12,156 nucleotides of DNA, from assembly GCA_002284615.2 (NCBI GenBank), contig MU069766.1, positions 252,600 to 264,755 of the forward strand, read 5' to 3'. A model generated the notes under the pieces. It saw nothing but the letters and a program-made list of their open reading frames with translations, made no database searches and was not told where the DNA came from. The number at the start of each line of letters is the position of its first letter. Position 1 is the stretch's first letter. The position numbers were made by a program, and so were the translations under genes. Positions 1 through 7,480 of this stretch are shown here, piece by piece. This stretch comes from Dunaliella salina. Lineage: Eukaryota > Chlorophyta > Chlorophyceae > Chlamydomonadales > Dunaliellaceae.

Positions 1-829
1 TGTGTCCCTGGAAAGATATTCACTGATCTGTTCAGTGCACGCCCTCCAGTAAATGTGCAGGTGCACCTAGGTGAAGGAAAAGGCTCTTGCAACACATCTT
101 CATTTCCTTAATGTAAGCAACAGGCAAGTTTGTCTGTTTTGCTTGTAGTGGAGTGCATGCTTGCATCCACTTCATGCACACCTGCACATAAAATCAGTAT
201 TCTTTGCAGGATACCTCCACCCAGCTACATGAGCCGACCCGATGCATGACTTACTTAATTGGAGAAGGGAAAACCACACTTTGTCCAGACTGCCTGACAC
301 ACTCAGGTCGTGGGGTGAGAGGTGTTTAATCTATCCAAAAGATAATTTTTAAATATTTTACGTCTACATTACATTACCTAGTTTCCGAAGTCGCGCTTGC
401 ACTCAGTGTTTGAGCCTTCTCGGATGCCTCCAACGGGGCATGCCAAGTGCGGATCCTTTACAACATTTTATTCTAAAGCAATCTTTACGAAGAAAACAGG
501 CCTTGCACGCTTGAAACCACTTGTTAGTTGGTACGTTCGGCTTGAGCGTGCATGCACGTTCGCGGAGACCAGAGAACGCTAGCATCCCGCGTTTTGATAA
601 CATATTATTGATTTTTAAATATTTGTTTATACGTTCCTACTTCGTAAAGAAGAGGGGCGATTCGGCGCAGGTTTACGACGCGCTTGCCATCAGGAACGCG
701 GAAAAATTGATAGCATTATGAACTACCTTTTGATTGACCATTCTATTCATCATCTAATAATCTAATAACTTGTAAGCACAAGTACCTCAACAAGAGAGAA
801 TCCAACACTAGGTTTTGCCTGAGACTTCC
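1..829. other. No gene recognised
   Basis: The short open frames lack splice sites or protein-like composition. Noted: TGTAA at 112-116, ATTTTTAAATATTT repeated at 345-358 and 611-624, and the palindrome CGTGCATGCACG (547-558). The left edge could be the end of a gene outside the window, but nothing shows it. Confidence 0.5.
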
Positions 830-1233
830 CTCTAGCTAAGCTAGAGAGTACCTGCTTAGAGGCTCGTCCTCAAAAGCAGCGATTTCCACCTGTCCTCGGG
901 CAGAGAGCCGGATTTAATCCGAGTTCCTAGCTATAAGCTAGAGTACCTGTCCTCTGAGACAAAGAACCCCTTTGTCCTTTACTCATAAAAAGGAGACACC
1001 GCGGGAGCCTGCGAGAAGGAGACACCTGCGAGTTCCTAGCTATAAGCTAGAGTACCTGTCCTCTGAGACAAAGAACCCCTTTGTCCTTTACTCATAAAAA
1101 GGAGACACCGCGGGAGCCTGCGAGAAGGAGACACCTGCTTCCAAGCAGAGGAGCCACCAAAGAGTAAGTAACTGTAAGGGAAGTTCCTTGTACCTGCAAG
1201 TCAAACTTAGTATCTCCATGCCTCCATGCATGG
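830..1233. repeat. Dense field of short perfect hairpins with recurrent ACCTG
   Basis: Perfect or near-perfect stems: CTCTAGCT/AGCTAGAG (830-846), CTGTCC/GGGCAG (890-903, one G-U pair), CGGATT/AATCCG (909-921), CTAGCT/AGCTAG (927-941), GACAAAG/CTTTGTC (958-976), TCCTTT/AAAGGA (975-994), CTGCTT/AAGCAG (1135-1148) and palindrome CCATGCATGG (1224-1233). ACCTG occurs seven times among them, usually next to a stem. No open frame or known RNA gene fits. The density recalls the palindromic repeats of chlorophyte organelle intergenic DNA, but that origin is only a hypothesis. Confidence 0.75.
921..1138. repeat. Exact 109-bp tandem duplication (two copies)
   Basis: Units 921-1029 and 1030-1138 are identical at every base I compared, from GAGTTCCTAGC to GGAGACACCTGC. 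Each carries three of the hairpins described in this region. The identity implies a recent duplication, active homogenisation, or an assembly duplication. Confidence 0.95.
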
Positions 1234-2950
1234 GAGTTTTGACAGCAGAAAGAAAGTAACAAAAGGGCCCAACATCAACCTATAGCACTTCGAGTAAACT
1301 GAAGGAAGCGAAATAAACTTTCAGGACTTCCCACCTTCTGCTTGGCACCAATCAACTTCATCATGTTTACTTATCATCAAGGTGCCCTTTCGACGAAAAA
1401 TGTGGATGTGATGTTCGCTCCTTACACTCGGCCCAAACATTTCTACCTGGATTTACCTAAACGCAACGTCAGGGTTGAGCAAACTTGGGATGTCAGTATT
1501 TTTCCAACGTGTGATCTTTGTGATGCCCAGGATGGTGTTCAAAGGTGAGCAGCGTGTCATCTTCAAATGCACTCACCCTCGACTTTGCAACCTTGGGCGG
1601 AAATCCGCTTCGTTATTCTCTGGTCCTATCCTATCTCACTCTAGAGTGAGGAGAGGTCTCTTCTTCATCCTTCTCTGTTCATGCTTGCATCACACCATGT
1701 CCAGTCGCATGACATGTTTTGCTTCTTGAATCAGAGCAATGACAAACTTTGTTCCTTTTTATGAGCTCCTTTTTAATGATTAGGCGAGCAGTCAGTCGGT
1801 ACGACTAAAGGCCTTCTTTCTCTTGTAACCTTTAAAGCTAGACCTATTTTCCTATGATGAACACATGTCAAAACAAACAAATAAAGTGTACCGAGAGGGA
1901 TTCCTGTTGCTAAGGGAGATGATCAAATGCACACGTTTGCCTCACCTCCACATTTTGACATATAAGCAGCCCCTCGAGATAATTTTTCCCAACATGTTAC
2001 CTTTGCAACCCTCAGGATGACATACAAGGTTCACATGTTACACACGCACACACTCATCCCCAACCTTCCAATTCAAGGGGCGGACGTTTCCTGTAAGGAT
2101 GGACCCATTAAATTCCTCCATATTCCACCAGAGATGGACAACTAACCCCCAAAAAACAAGTGTTTTACAATGATCATTTATAACGGCATACGAAAAGAAC
2201 TAGAGCTTAATAGTCCCAGCTTGTGTAAGACAAGGCAGACTAAAGAGACTTGCGTGAATACGCACTGGGCAAGAGAGGCTTGTGATCCCCAAGGCCGGCA
2301 CAATGCCTGGTCTTGCCCGGAGTCTGGAATTATGTCTGGTGCTAGTTATAATCTGGGAAAAAGTTCTGTGTCGTTACAGCTTGGGCCCCATGTGCCAAAT
2401 TGGCCGCGGCGTGAACCCTAGTTTTCACCACCAAACCTTCATTTTTGACCACCCACTGGACCAAATTGGATGATTTTTAGCGTTTTAGAGTCTTTGTACC
2501 AGAAGAATACCATTCTTCTTGTTTTCTTGCGAACAATGGGTTAAATAACCCAGCGGTAGGTCAGACACAGAAATTTAGCCATTTTCCTTGGAGAAATTGC
2601 AGCACAGGAAGTGCCAAAAAGGTCAAATTTTGACCTCCTTCTTTTCTACTTTATTAATACGCAGAATGTTAGCATGACAAATGGGGGGTACAAATACAAA
2701 GTTTGGGAAGTGAAAAATGGTCCCGGGGTGGCGTTTTGGGCCATGTTAGGGTGATCTGAGGCCAGGAGAGTGATCCAGGAGCCTCCAACTCTTACATGAA
2801 TTTCTGGTAATCATGATATGTTACGGAATCAAAATGGTTGGTTGGGTTAGATCCGAGAAAAAAAGTTGGGATAGTTTGTATCAAGTAATGTTGGGGACTT
2901 GTCCAACTGTTATACACAAGAATGGGTAAGTATTGTCAACTAACACCTGA
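1234..2950. other. No gene recognised; scattered hairpins
   Basis: Open frames of 60-84 codons at 1342-1729 and 2170-2473 overlap each other and show no motif or low-complexity domain, so they are not called. Structural features: AGAAGAAT/ATTCTTCT (2501-2519, 3-nt loop), AGGTCAAA/TTTGACCT around one base (2620-2636), CCAAATTGG repeated at 2395-2403 and 2461-2469, and a short CA-rich tract at 2042-2054. Confidence 0.45.
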
Positions 2951-3073
2951 AATAGACTCCCATAAAGCTCTGCAAGACTCTGCTACAGATGTCCTTCTTT
3001 AGAAAGCTGCTGTTGCTTATGTCTGCCCCACCTAACTGCATTTTTGGTGACAATCTTCACCAATTTCCTGCAG

Positions 3074-3308
3074 TGCGAGTTAAGCAGTATCCAACATGTT
3101 GAGTGCATGCGGGACAACGCACTGGGCAAGCAGCGAAATGCTGTGCAGTTCAGCACGGCAGAGGCAGCGGCAGCGGTGTATGCGGGGTTCCGTGACAGCA
3201 ACGACGCAGCACAGGCAGTGATGGACCTGAAGAGGACGCGCTTGCAGATTGCGCTTGTAAACCTGGCCATCCAGCTGCAGCAAATAGGCCGGGAGCAGTG
3301 TGGGTATG
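3074..3308 (+). CDS. Internal exon of an unrecognised protein gene
   Basis: The segment follows a good acceptor (TTTCCTGCAG after a pyrimidine-rich stretch with CTAAC) and ends at TATG|GTGAGG. It is open for 78 codons plus one base. The product starts CELSSIQHVECMRDNALG and continues with an Ala-rich stretch (AEAAAAVYAGF) and a likely amphipathic helix (VMDLKRTRLQIALVNLAI, then QLQQIGREQ). No family was recognised. The opposite strand also has open frames here, but they lack matching splice sites. If real, the upstream exons are left of 2950, where I could not identify them. Confidence 0.45.
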
Positions 3309-3937
3309 GTGAGGAGCAGGTGGTACAAGCCAGAGGGGCAAAAGTAATTATCAATTTGAAATGGGGAGGGGGAATTGGTGCCCTTCCCCTCCCGCCAGCA
3401 CCTGCCTGCAGGCCGCCTTCCCAACCTTAGTGAGCCCTTCCAGCACCTGAAAGCAGTTTAGTTTACAAGGGAAAAAAGCCTTCAGCCATAAAGGTTGGCT
3501 GCTCAGCTTGCTAATATACACTGAGAAAGTCTAGTGTGTGTGAAATGTCTAGAAGTACTGAAAGGGGAAATGCACACAAAAAAAAGCAGCAAACACATCA
3601 TAAATCTGAGGTAGCCCAGCTGAAACTCTGAATACAAGAGGAAGGACAGAGAGCACAGGAGGCAAGTGAACACCAAGTATGAACCGGAATTTGACAATGT
3701 GCCCGTTGCCAAGAAAGCACATGTATGACACCGTGTTCAACTAGGAAGCAAAGACAGCGTTACCAGGAAAGCATCATGTTTAGCCCCATGTTTGTCACCA
3801 GAACAGGCTCGGAACACACCAAGAGACTCCAGGCCTAGGAACCCTGTGTGACTCCAAAGCGTACCCACAGCCCACCTAGCAACCCACGTGCACCTGAATG
3901 CAGGCCAACTGGGGCAGCAGCTCAAGTAGGTGCACAG
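3309..3937 (+). other. Probable intron of the unrecognised gene
   Basis: It starts at the GTGAGG donor and has no convincing coding frame on either strand. It contains a run of eight or more A near 3578 and pyrimidine-rich stretches, and ends at a possible acceptor before the CAG-rich exon. Confidence 0.3.
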
Positions 3938-4346
3938 CAAGCCTCCACCACCAGCAGCACAAGCTCCCGCCTCGCCTGCCACACCACCAACACATACAGC
4001 AGCAACAGGTGCAACAGCGGCAGCATGTGCATCAGCAGCAGGAGGGACATCAGCTGTGCCTGCCCTACCAACACAAGTAGAAGCAGCAGGAACGACAGCA
4101 GCAGGAGCAGCAACAGCTGCAGCAAGAGGAGCCCCATCCACTCCTACCAAGCGCAAGCACAGCCGCGAGCCTCATCCTATCCAACACCAACAATATTCCC
4201 CTTCAGCAGCAGGAGCAGCAGCACCTCAACACATGTATGCAGGTACCGCTGGAGGAGCCACGAGTTACTAACGAACTGTAGACCAAGGGAGCCGAGCTCG
4301 AGCACGCAAGGCTGCGCAGGCTACAAAAGCAAAGCATGGGTCCAAA
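3938..4346 (+). CDS. CAG-rich low-complexity exon of the same unrecognised gene, frame uncertain
   Basis: CAG/CAA/GCA-rich sequence between a possible acceptor (GTGCACAG, ends 3937) and donors near 4346-4350 (GTAGTAAGT). Three frames compete. The frame in phase with the 3074-3308 exon is Gln/His-rich (HIQQQQVQQRQ, then ERQQQEQQQLQQEE) and ends with a helical ELEHARLRRLQKQS. It contains TAG at 4078-4080 and 4279-4281. A second frame is Ala/Thr/Pro-rich with a basic TPTKRKHSREP segment and stops at TAA 4269-4271. A Ser/Cys-rich frame is open to 4381 but looks least protein-like. The region looks coding, with a nuclear regulatory flavour, but the true frame is unresolved. Confidence 0.4.
3956..4230. 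repeat. Interrupted CAG/CAA trinucleotide-rich tract
   Basis: Repeated CAG, CAA and GCA triplets with many interruptions, densest at 4000-4045, 4081-4125 and 4203-4225. A second, shorter CAG cluster lies at 5548-5580. Such tracts are common in chlorophyte coding exons. Confidence 0.75.
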
Positions 4347-4595
4347 GTAGTAAGTATGGGGGAGTGACATACTTTCCTTGAAACATTCTTGAAACAATGC
4401 ATCTATGACAGTAGATGCTGAATATTGAAGAATGAAGCACATCATGAACATGTCTGCCATGGCCTCTCGAATTATATTCAGAGTGCTCTCCTCTTAATTC
4501 TGAGCATCTTGTGGTGTCATGATTGCATGTTTTCTGGAATTTATACCTTCAACCTGGAATTTCTGTGCTTAACTTCGCATGTTCATTTCATACAG

Positions 4596-4646
4596 AATGA
4601 CTCGGCGCATGTTTCTTCCAGCAGTTGACACCTCCAAACTCATGCT
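4596..4646 (+). CDS. Possible 51-nt exon of the unrecognised gene
   Basis: A strong acceptor (TTTCATACAG) and a strong GTGAGT donor bound 51 nt. Read in the phase left by a donor at 4346, it encodes MTRRMFLPAVDTSKLML and passes on in the phase needed by the 4865 exon. The support is splice sites and phase only. Confidence 0.3.
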
Positions 4647-4864
4647 GTGAGTCCCCGAGGAGTGAACAGGAAAGTAGTGACTTACCATCATTGTGCGGAA
4701 GGCCTTTACATGAAACAGCGCGCACACCCTTTTGTGTCCCAACATATTTATTTAAAGATCTGGATAAAGGAGTCATAAGGAATGTGAGGAGGTTTAGGCT
4801 CCGTGCCCACTGCTTGAAGGTCGAGTCCTGTAGATGACTGGGTGGTTCAAACATTTGTGACAAG

Positions 4865-5068
4865 TGTGAGTGTGCTGAAGTCCAGGACGAGAAACAGCCT
4901 GGAGATGTGTGAGTTGCGCAGGAAATACAAGGACTTGTTCACTGATCTTTTCAAACCATCACATGCTGTTGCCCAGCTTCCGAACACTGACTTCATTCCT
5001 TTCCTGGCGAGCTACCACGTTTTGACTGATCCTGAGATCAATACTTTGTTAAATCGAGACTCGCACAG
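4865..5068 (+). CDS. Exon of the unrecognised gene, helical domain
   Basis: The open segment encodes, in order, SVLKSRTRNSLEMCELRRK, YKDLFTDLF, AVAQLPNTDFIPFLASYHV and LTDPEINTLLNR. It looks like a small helical domain with mixed charged and hydrophobic residues. Splice acceptors after ACAAG (4864) or GCGCAG (4920) are possible, and the donor CACAG|GTTTTT is weak; the same frame stays open to 5378, but the extension becomes Cys-rich and less protein-like. No family was recognised. A leucine-zipper-type regulator is conceivable from the preceding exon but not demonstrated. Confidence 0.4.
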
Positions 5069-5607
5069 GTTTTTGAAATGTTTATCAAAGGGTTGGTTTC
5101 AATTTTTGATGCTGGCTATTACACTAGCAGCCGATCAGCCAGAGTCTCAGGCTAACCAGGCTTGTACACCCACGCCGCCTCTCATAATTCTGACCGTCTG
5201 CATGGTTCGATGCACGGTTTGGTTCGGTTCAAATCGTAACAGACGCTTTCAAAAACTAACGGTGGCAAATCAACCAGTCAGTTCCGCCGCCTGGCTCTGC
5301 AGGGCCACACGCTCAGCAGGCTGCTTGCATGGCTGTGCTTGCATGGCCGCCATCCAGTGTCTGCAAGCAAATTTTTAAACCTACATTAACTTAATTTATG
5401 TACATCTAGTGCAAAATGCAATTTCAAGGCAAGGCCAGGAAGCAAGCAAAACTTGCCTTGGGGGGGGCTAGCATGCCTGCTCCAGCACACTTTACATGGC
5501 CACATGGCCACAGCTGGCTGCCAAGCTGGTAGCAATCCACTCTGTTGCAGGAGCAGCAGTAGCAGCAGCAGCATCAGCAGGGGATTGAGGGTTTTCAATG
5601 GATGGAA

Positions 5608-5635
5608 GGGGGGAGGGGGCGGGGTTCAGGAGGGG
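5608..5635 (+). other. G-quadruplex-type G-run cluster
   Basis: Four runs of at least four G (5608-5613, 5615-5619, 5621-5624, 5632-5635) are separated by loops of 1, 1 and 7 nt, which satisfies the usual quadruplex pattern on the + strand. It lies about 30 bp from the insertion site of the minus-strand retroelement. Confidence 0.7.
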
Positions 5636-5662
5636 ATTCGACATTTGAAGCAGCTGAAGTTT

Positions 5663-5671
5663 AGACTTGCA
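5663..5671. repeat. Target-site duplication, 3' side of the minus-strand element
   Basis: AGACTTGCA, matching 6137-6145 and adjoining the element's TTTTC-repeat end. Confidence 0.65.
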
Positions 5672-5797
5672 AAGAAAAGAAAAGAAAAACTACGTAGGCA
5701 GAGAAACTCTCCCCACATCAATTAAGGAAAAGGTGACACATTGGCTCAAAAAAAGAGCCGTGTGCCCCCTTCACCACAAGGTATGAATAAGAGAATG

Positions 5798-6109
5798 CTA
5801 ATGTGGGTCTGGAGGGTTACTAGAAGCACCTGGCTCTAGAGCCTGGCTGTGGGAAGTATTCTTGTTTTCAATAGCGCGGCGGATGGTGACTAGTTTGTGG
5901 GCATATTGAACAGAATGGGCATGAAGTTGTTGAGCAAGCTTTGTGGCACGCTGTTGATCCAATCCTAGATGTATGAGTTGCTTCAGGGTATGCTCAGTGT
6001 AAATAGTTCCACCTACACCCAGGAGAATAGGGTGAATTGTAACAGCTTTAGCGTTAAAAAGTTTACAAAGGTCTGCATGCTGCTGCTTTGCTGCGTTCAA
6101 CTGATGTTC
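5798..6109 (-). pseudogene. C-terminal retrotransposon polyprotein fragment
   Basis: The fragment begins near QLNAAKQQH and continues with ILLGVGGTIYTEHTL, LGLDQQRATKLAQQLHAHSVQYAHKL, RRAIENKN and the terminal NPPDPH. It aligns without frameshift to the domain at 6919-7236, but the PD and ExK motifs are cut off by the 5' truncation. No start codon or promoter is expected. Confidence 0.75.
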
Positions 6110-6136
6110 AACTGATGACGTTCAACTACGTTCAAC
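6095..6136. repeat. Four irregular GTTCAAC repeats at the truncated end of the minus-strand element
   Basis: GTTCAAC occurs four times with short spacers (TGAT, TGATGAC, TAC) between the coding fragment and the flanking repeat. On the element strand the first unit is the coding sequence itself (CAGTTGAAC, Gln-Leu-Asn), and the others look like repeated copies of it. Confidence 0.8.
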
Positions 6137-6145
6137 AGACTTGCA
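6137..6145. repeat. Target-site duplication, 5' side of the minus-strand element
   Basis: AGACTTGCA directly after the last GTTCAAC unit at the 5'-truncated end. Confidence 0.65.
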
Positions 6146-6521
6146 GTTCTGCAGTTTTGGGTCTTTGTTCTTATTTTGTTTATCCTGGAGAAGAGTCAGA
6201 CACTCCCAACATGACGTTCTAGTAAGTGAGCAGAAATGACGTCTCACACCGTTGAAACAGTCCAGAATTTGGAAGAGACAGTTTTAAGCCGTACGACAGT
6301 ACTGTCCTTGAAAGTCGTACAGCAAACCGTTAACTGTGGGGGTACAGGCTTGCATATACCCCTTAACCCCAACTAAGCTCAAGCCTTGATTTCCAAATTG
6401 AGTTGACATTTGTACACAAGTTTGAGTACTGCTTTCTTTGTTTGGCTCGTCTGGTTACAGGCCTCTGTGCTTACGGTCAGCTGCCCTTGTAGGTGGGTAA
6501 AGCTATGTAATCTCACCTAAG
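6146..6521. other. Spacer between retroelements, no gene seen
   Basis: No coding signal. It contains an inverted pair GTACGAC (6291-6297) / GTCGTAC (6314-6320), with the 10-bp palindrome ACAGTACTGT (6296-6305) overlapping its left arm, and a GGGGTA/TACCCC pair near 6340-6365. The origin of this stretch is unknown. Confidence 0.5.
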
Positions 6522-6534
6522 CCAAACGAGTGTA
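6522..6534. repeat. Left flanking repeat of the older element
   Basis: CCAAACGAGTGTA occurs here and again at 7481-7493, exact over 13 bp. Similarity continues upstream (TAATCT, then CCTAA) with indels, giving an imperfect repeat of about 27 bp. Confidence 0.65.
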
Positions 6535-6796
6535 CGTACTCACACCTTGCGTGCAGACTGTGCGATTTGGTCCCGCGAACAGATTTCTCCTATTTGTAAT
6601 AGATGCAGCTTGCATGAGGATCAAGATGAAGTTTATGTGCTTCTCAAGTATTCATGTCCTGAGGCGGGCCAAATTTGGCGTAGGTACATTGAGATGTTTC
6701 AATGGATTGATCAATTCTCCCAAGCTGAAGCTTGTGTGCAACAGGTCAGCATTCCTATGGTTTCTGATTTTCTTTCCCAGCAGAACAACAAACTTC

Positions 6797-6809
6797 CTCA
6801 TTGTATTTC
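6797..6809. repeat. Left target-site duplication of the younger insertion
   Basis: CTCATTGTATTTC, an exact match to 7362-7374. The sequence belongs to the coding frame of the older element. Confidence 0.85.
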
Positions 6810-7236
6810 AGCCACAGCCACTCCACCCACATCCAAGGCTCGTGACCCCAGTCAGCTCCACCCAGATCAGAGACACATCCACCTTGTAGAAGTCAAGTAC
6901 TGTGAGGACACACGGCCCAACAGCCAGCTTGAGGCCTCCAAGCAGCAGCACCGCGACCTTTGTCGTCATCTTTCTAGAGCCTCAACTAAAGTCACCCTTC
7001 ATACTATCCTGTTAGGTGTGGGAGGAGTCATCTACACCCCACACACATTGGAGCCTCTTAAGGAGCTTGGTCTTGACACTCTTAAGGCCACCAAGCTTGC
7101 TCGGAAGCTTCATGCTCATTCTGTCCTGTATGCCTACAAACTTGCCAGCACCAGACGCGCTATCAAGAAAACTTTCTCCAACTCTCAACGAGGTCAGGCA
7201 CAGGATACTGCTAGTAACCCTCCTGATCCCCACTGA
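6810..7236 (+). pseudogene. C-terminal fragment of retrotransposon polyprotein, PD-(D/E)XK nuclease-like
   Basis: About 141 codons remain; the frame happens to continue from the interrupted host element, so translation runs in from upstream. The motifs visible are PD (6862-6867), EVK (6889-6897) in the context HLVEVKYC, then QLEASKQQH, a hydrophobic segment ILLGVGG, IYTPHTLE, and a basic helix LHAHSVLYAYKL....TRRAI. The product ends NPPDPH. PD followed by ExK is the core of restriction-enzyme-like endonucleases, which sit C-terminal to reverse transcriptase in R2-, CRE- and Dualen-type elements. The nuclease assignment is inferred from this motif and position, and the fragment cannot be autonomous. 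Confidence 0.7.
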
Positions 7237-7361
7237 CTTCCTTCTTCTGTTCTCTCTCGGTGAAGAGGATACACGGTGCCTCGGCCCTAGGAATCCCCTT
7301 TTCCTTAATTGATGTGGGGAGTGTTTTCACTGCCTGCGTAGTTTTTCTTTTCTTTTCTCTT
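6810..7361 (+). mobile_element. 5'-truncated non-LTR retrotransposon inserted into the older element
   Basis: The insertion is delimited by a perfect 13-bp direct repeat, CTCATTGTATTTC, at 6797-6809 and 7362-7374, of target-site-duplication type. It contains the last part of an ORF (stop TGA, 7234-7236), a 3' UTR of about 125 nt, and a 3' end of repeated TTTTC units (7342-7361). The last 65 nt are nearly identical to the end of the minus-strand copy at 5672-5733, so both belong to one family. It has no LTRs, no poly-A and no reverse transcriptase domain. The perfect repeat suggests it is younger than its host element. Confidence 0.85.
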
Positions 7362-7374
7362 CTCATTGTATTTC
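7362..7374. repeat. Right target-site duplication of the younger insertion
   Basis: An exact second copy of CTCATTGTATTTC, directly after the TTTTC-repeat 3' end. Downstream of it the older element's reading frame resumes. Confidence 0.85.
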
Positions 7375-7480
7375 TGAGCTTATGGATTTGTTTATGGCTG
7401 GCGTAGACCAGTCACAGACTAATTGGCCGAACGACTTGGCTGAAGGACCCCAAGACATCGTAACCTAATCTATAACCTAA

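Larger units (their letters stand above)
5069..5671 (+). other. Region downstream of the unknown gene, no further gene supported
   Basis: Intron or 3' flank of the preceding gene. It holds a CAG cluster (5548-5580), a seven-G run (5461-5467), the G-run cluster at 5608 and a TGCAT/ATGCA inverted pair near 5200. No polyadenylation signal stands out. Confidence 0.35.
5672..6136 (-). mobile_element. Second 5'-truncated copy of the same retrotransposon family, opposite orientation
   Basis: On the minus strand this holds about 105 codons of the C-terminal domain, a TAG stop (5800-5798), a 3' UTR with a GGCTC/GAGCC hairpin around a run of seven T (5759-5743), and a TTTTC-repeat end at 5672. A 9-bp direct repeat AGACTTGCA lies at 5663-5671 and 6137-6145, exactly at the two ends, so it is read as a target-site duplication. 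The protein is only about 60% identical by eye to the + strand copy, so the two derive from different subfamilies or ages. Confidence 0.8.
6535..7480 (+). mobile_element. 5'-truncated non-LTR retrotransposon (C-terminal end), interrupted by a second element
   Basis: This is the older of two nested elements. Its own sequence is 6535-6809 plus 7375-7480. The first part encodes a Cys-rich stretch (ICNRC....LLKYSCPE, about 6586-6663) like the zinc-knuckle segment that follows reverse transcriptase in many LINEs. The usual His is replaced and no reverse transcriptase domain remains. Reading across the insertion site with one repeat copy removed, the frame continues 30 codons from 7376 to a TAA at 7466-7468. 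The flanks carry CCAAACGAGTGTA at 6522-6534 and 7481-7493, with weaker similarity extending back to 6508 and 7466; this is taken as an aged target-site duplication. The LINE clade is not determined. Confidence 0.65.

Noticed and set aside
921..1138. Repeat array as a CRISPR
   Set aside because: There are only two adjoining 109-bp copies with no spacers, in a eukaryotic nuclear context without cas genes.
1342..1729. Overlapping ORFs of 68 and 84 codons as genes
   Set aside because: They have no motif, no splice-site context, and two overlapping frames of similar quality, consistent with chance.
2983..3424. Minus-strand open frames opposite the 3074-3308 exon
   Set aside because: They are Cys/Ser/His-rich without motifs or splice sites, and the + strand segment has better composition and matching acceptor and donor.
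3737..4156. Minus-strand Ala/Val- and Leu-rich open frames over the CAG tract
   Set aside because: They are poly-Leu or Ala/Val low-complexity readings of the complementary CTG repeats and are expected by composition alone.
6547..7236. A single 229-codon gene
   Set aside because: The frame joins two retroelements across a target-site duplication at 6797-6809, and its start is only a TTG inside the older element.
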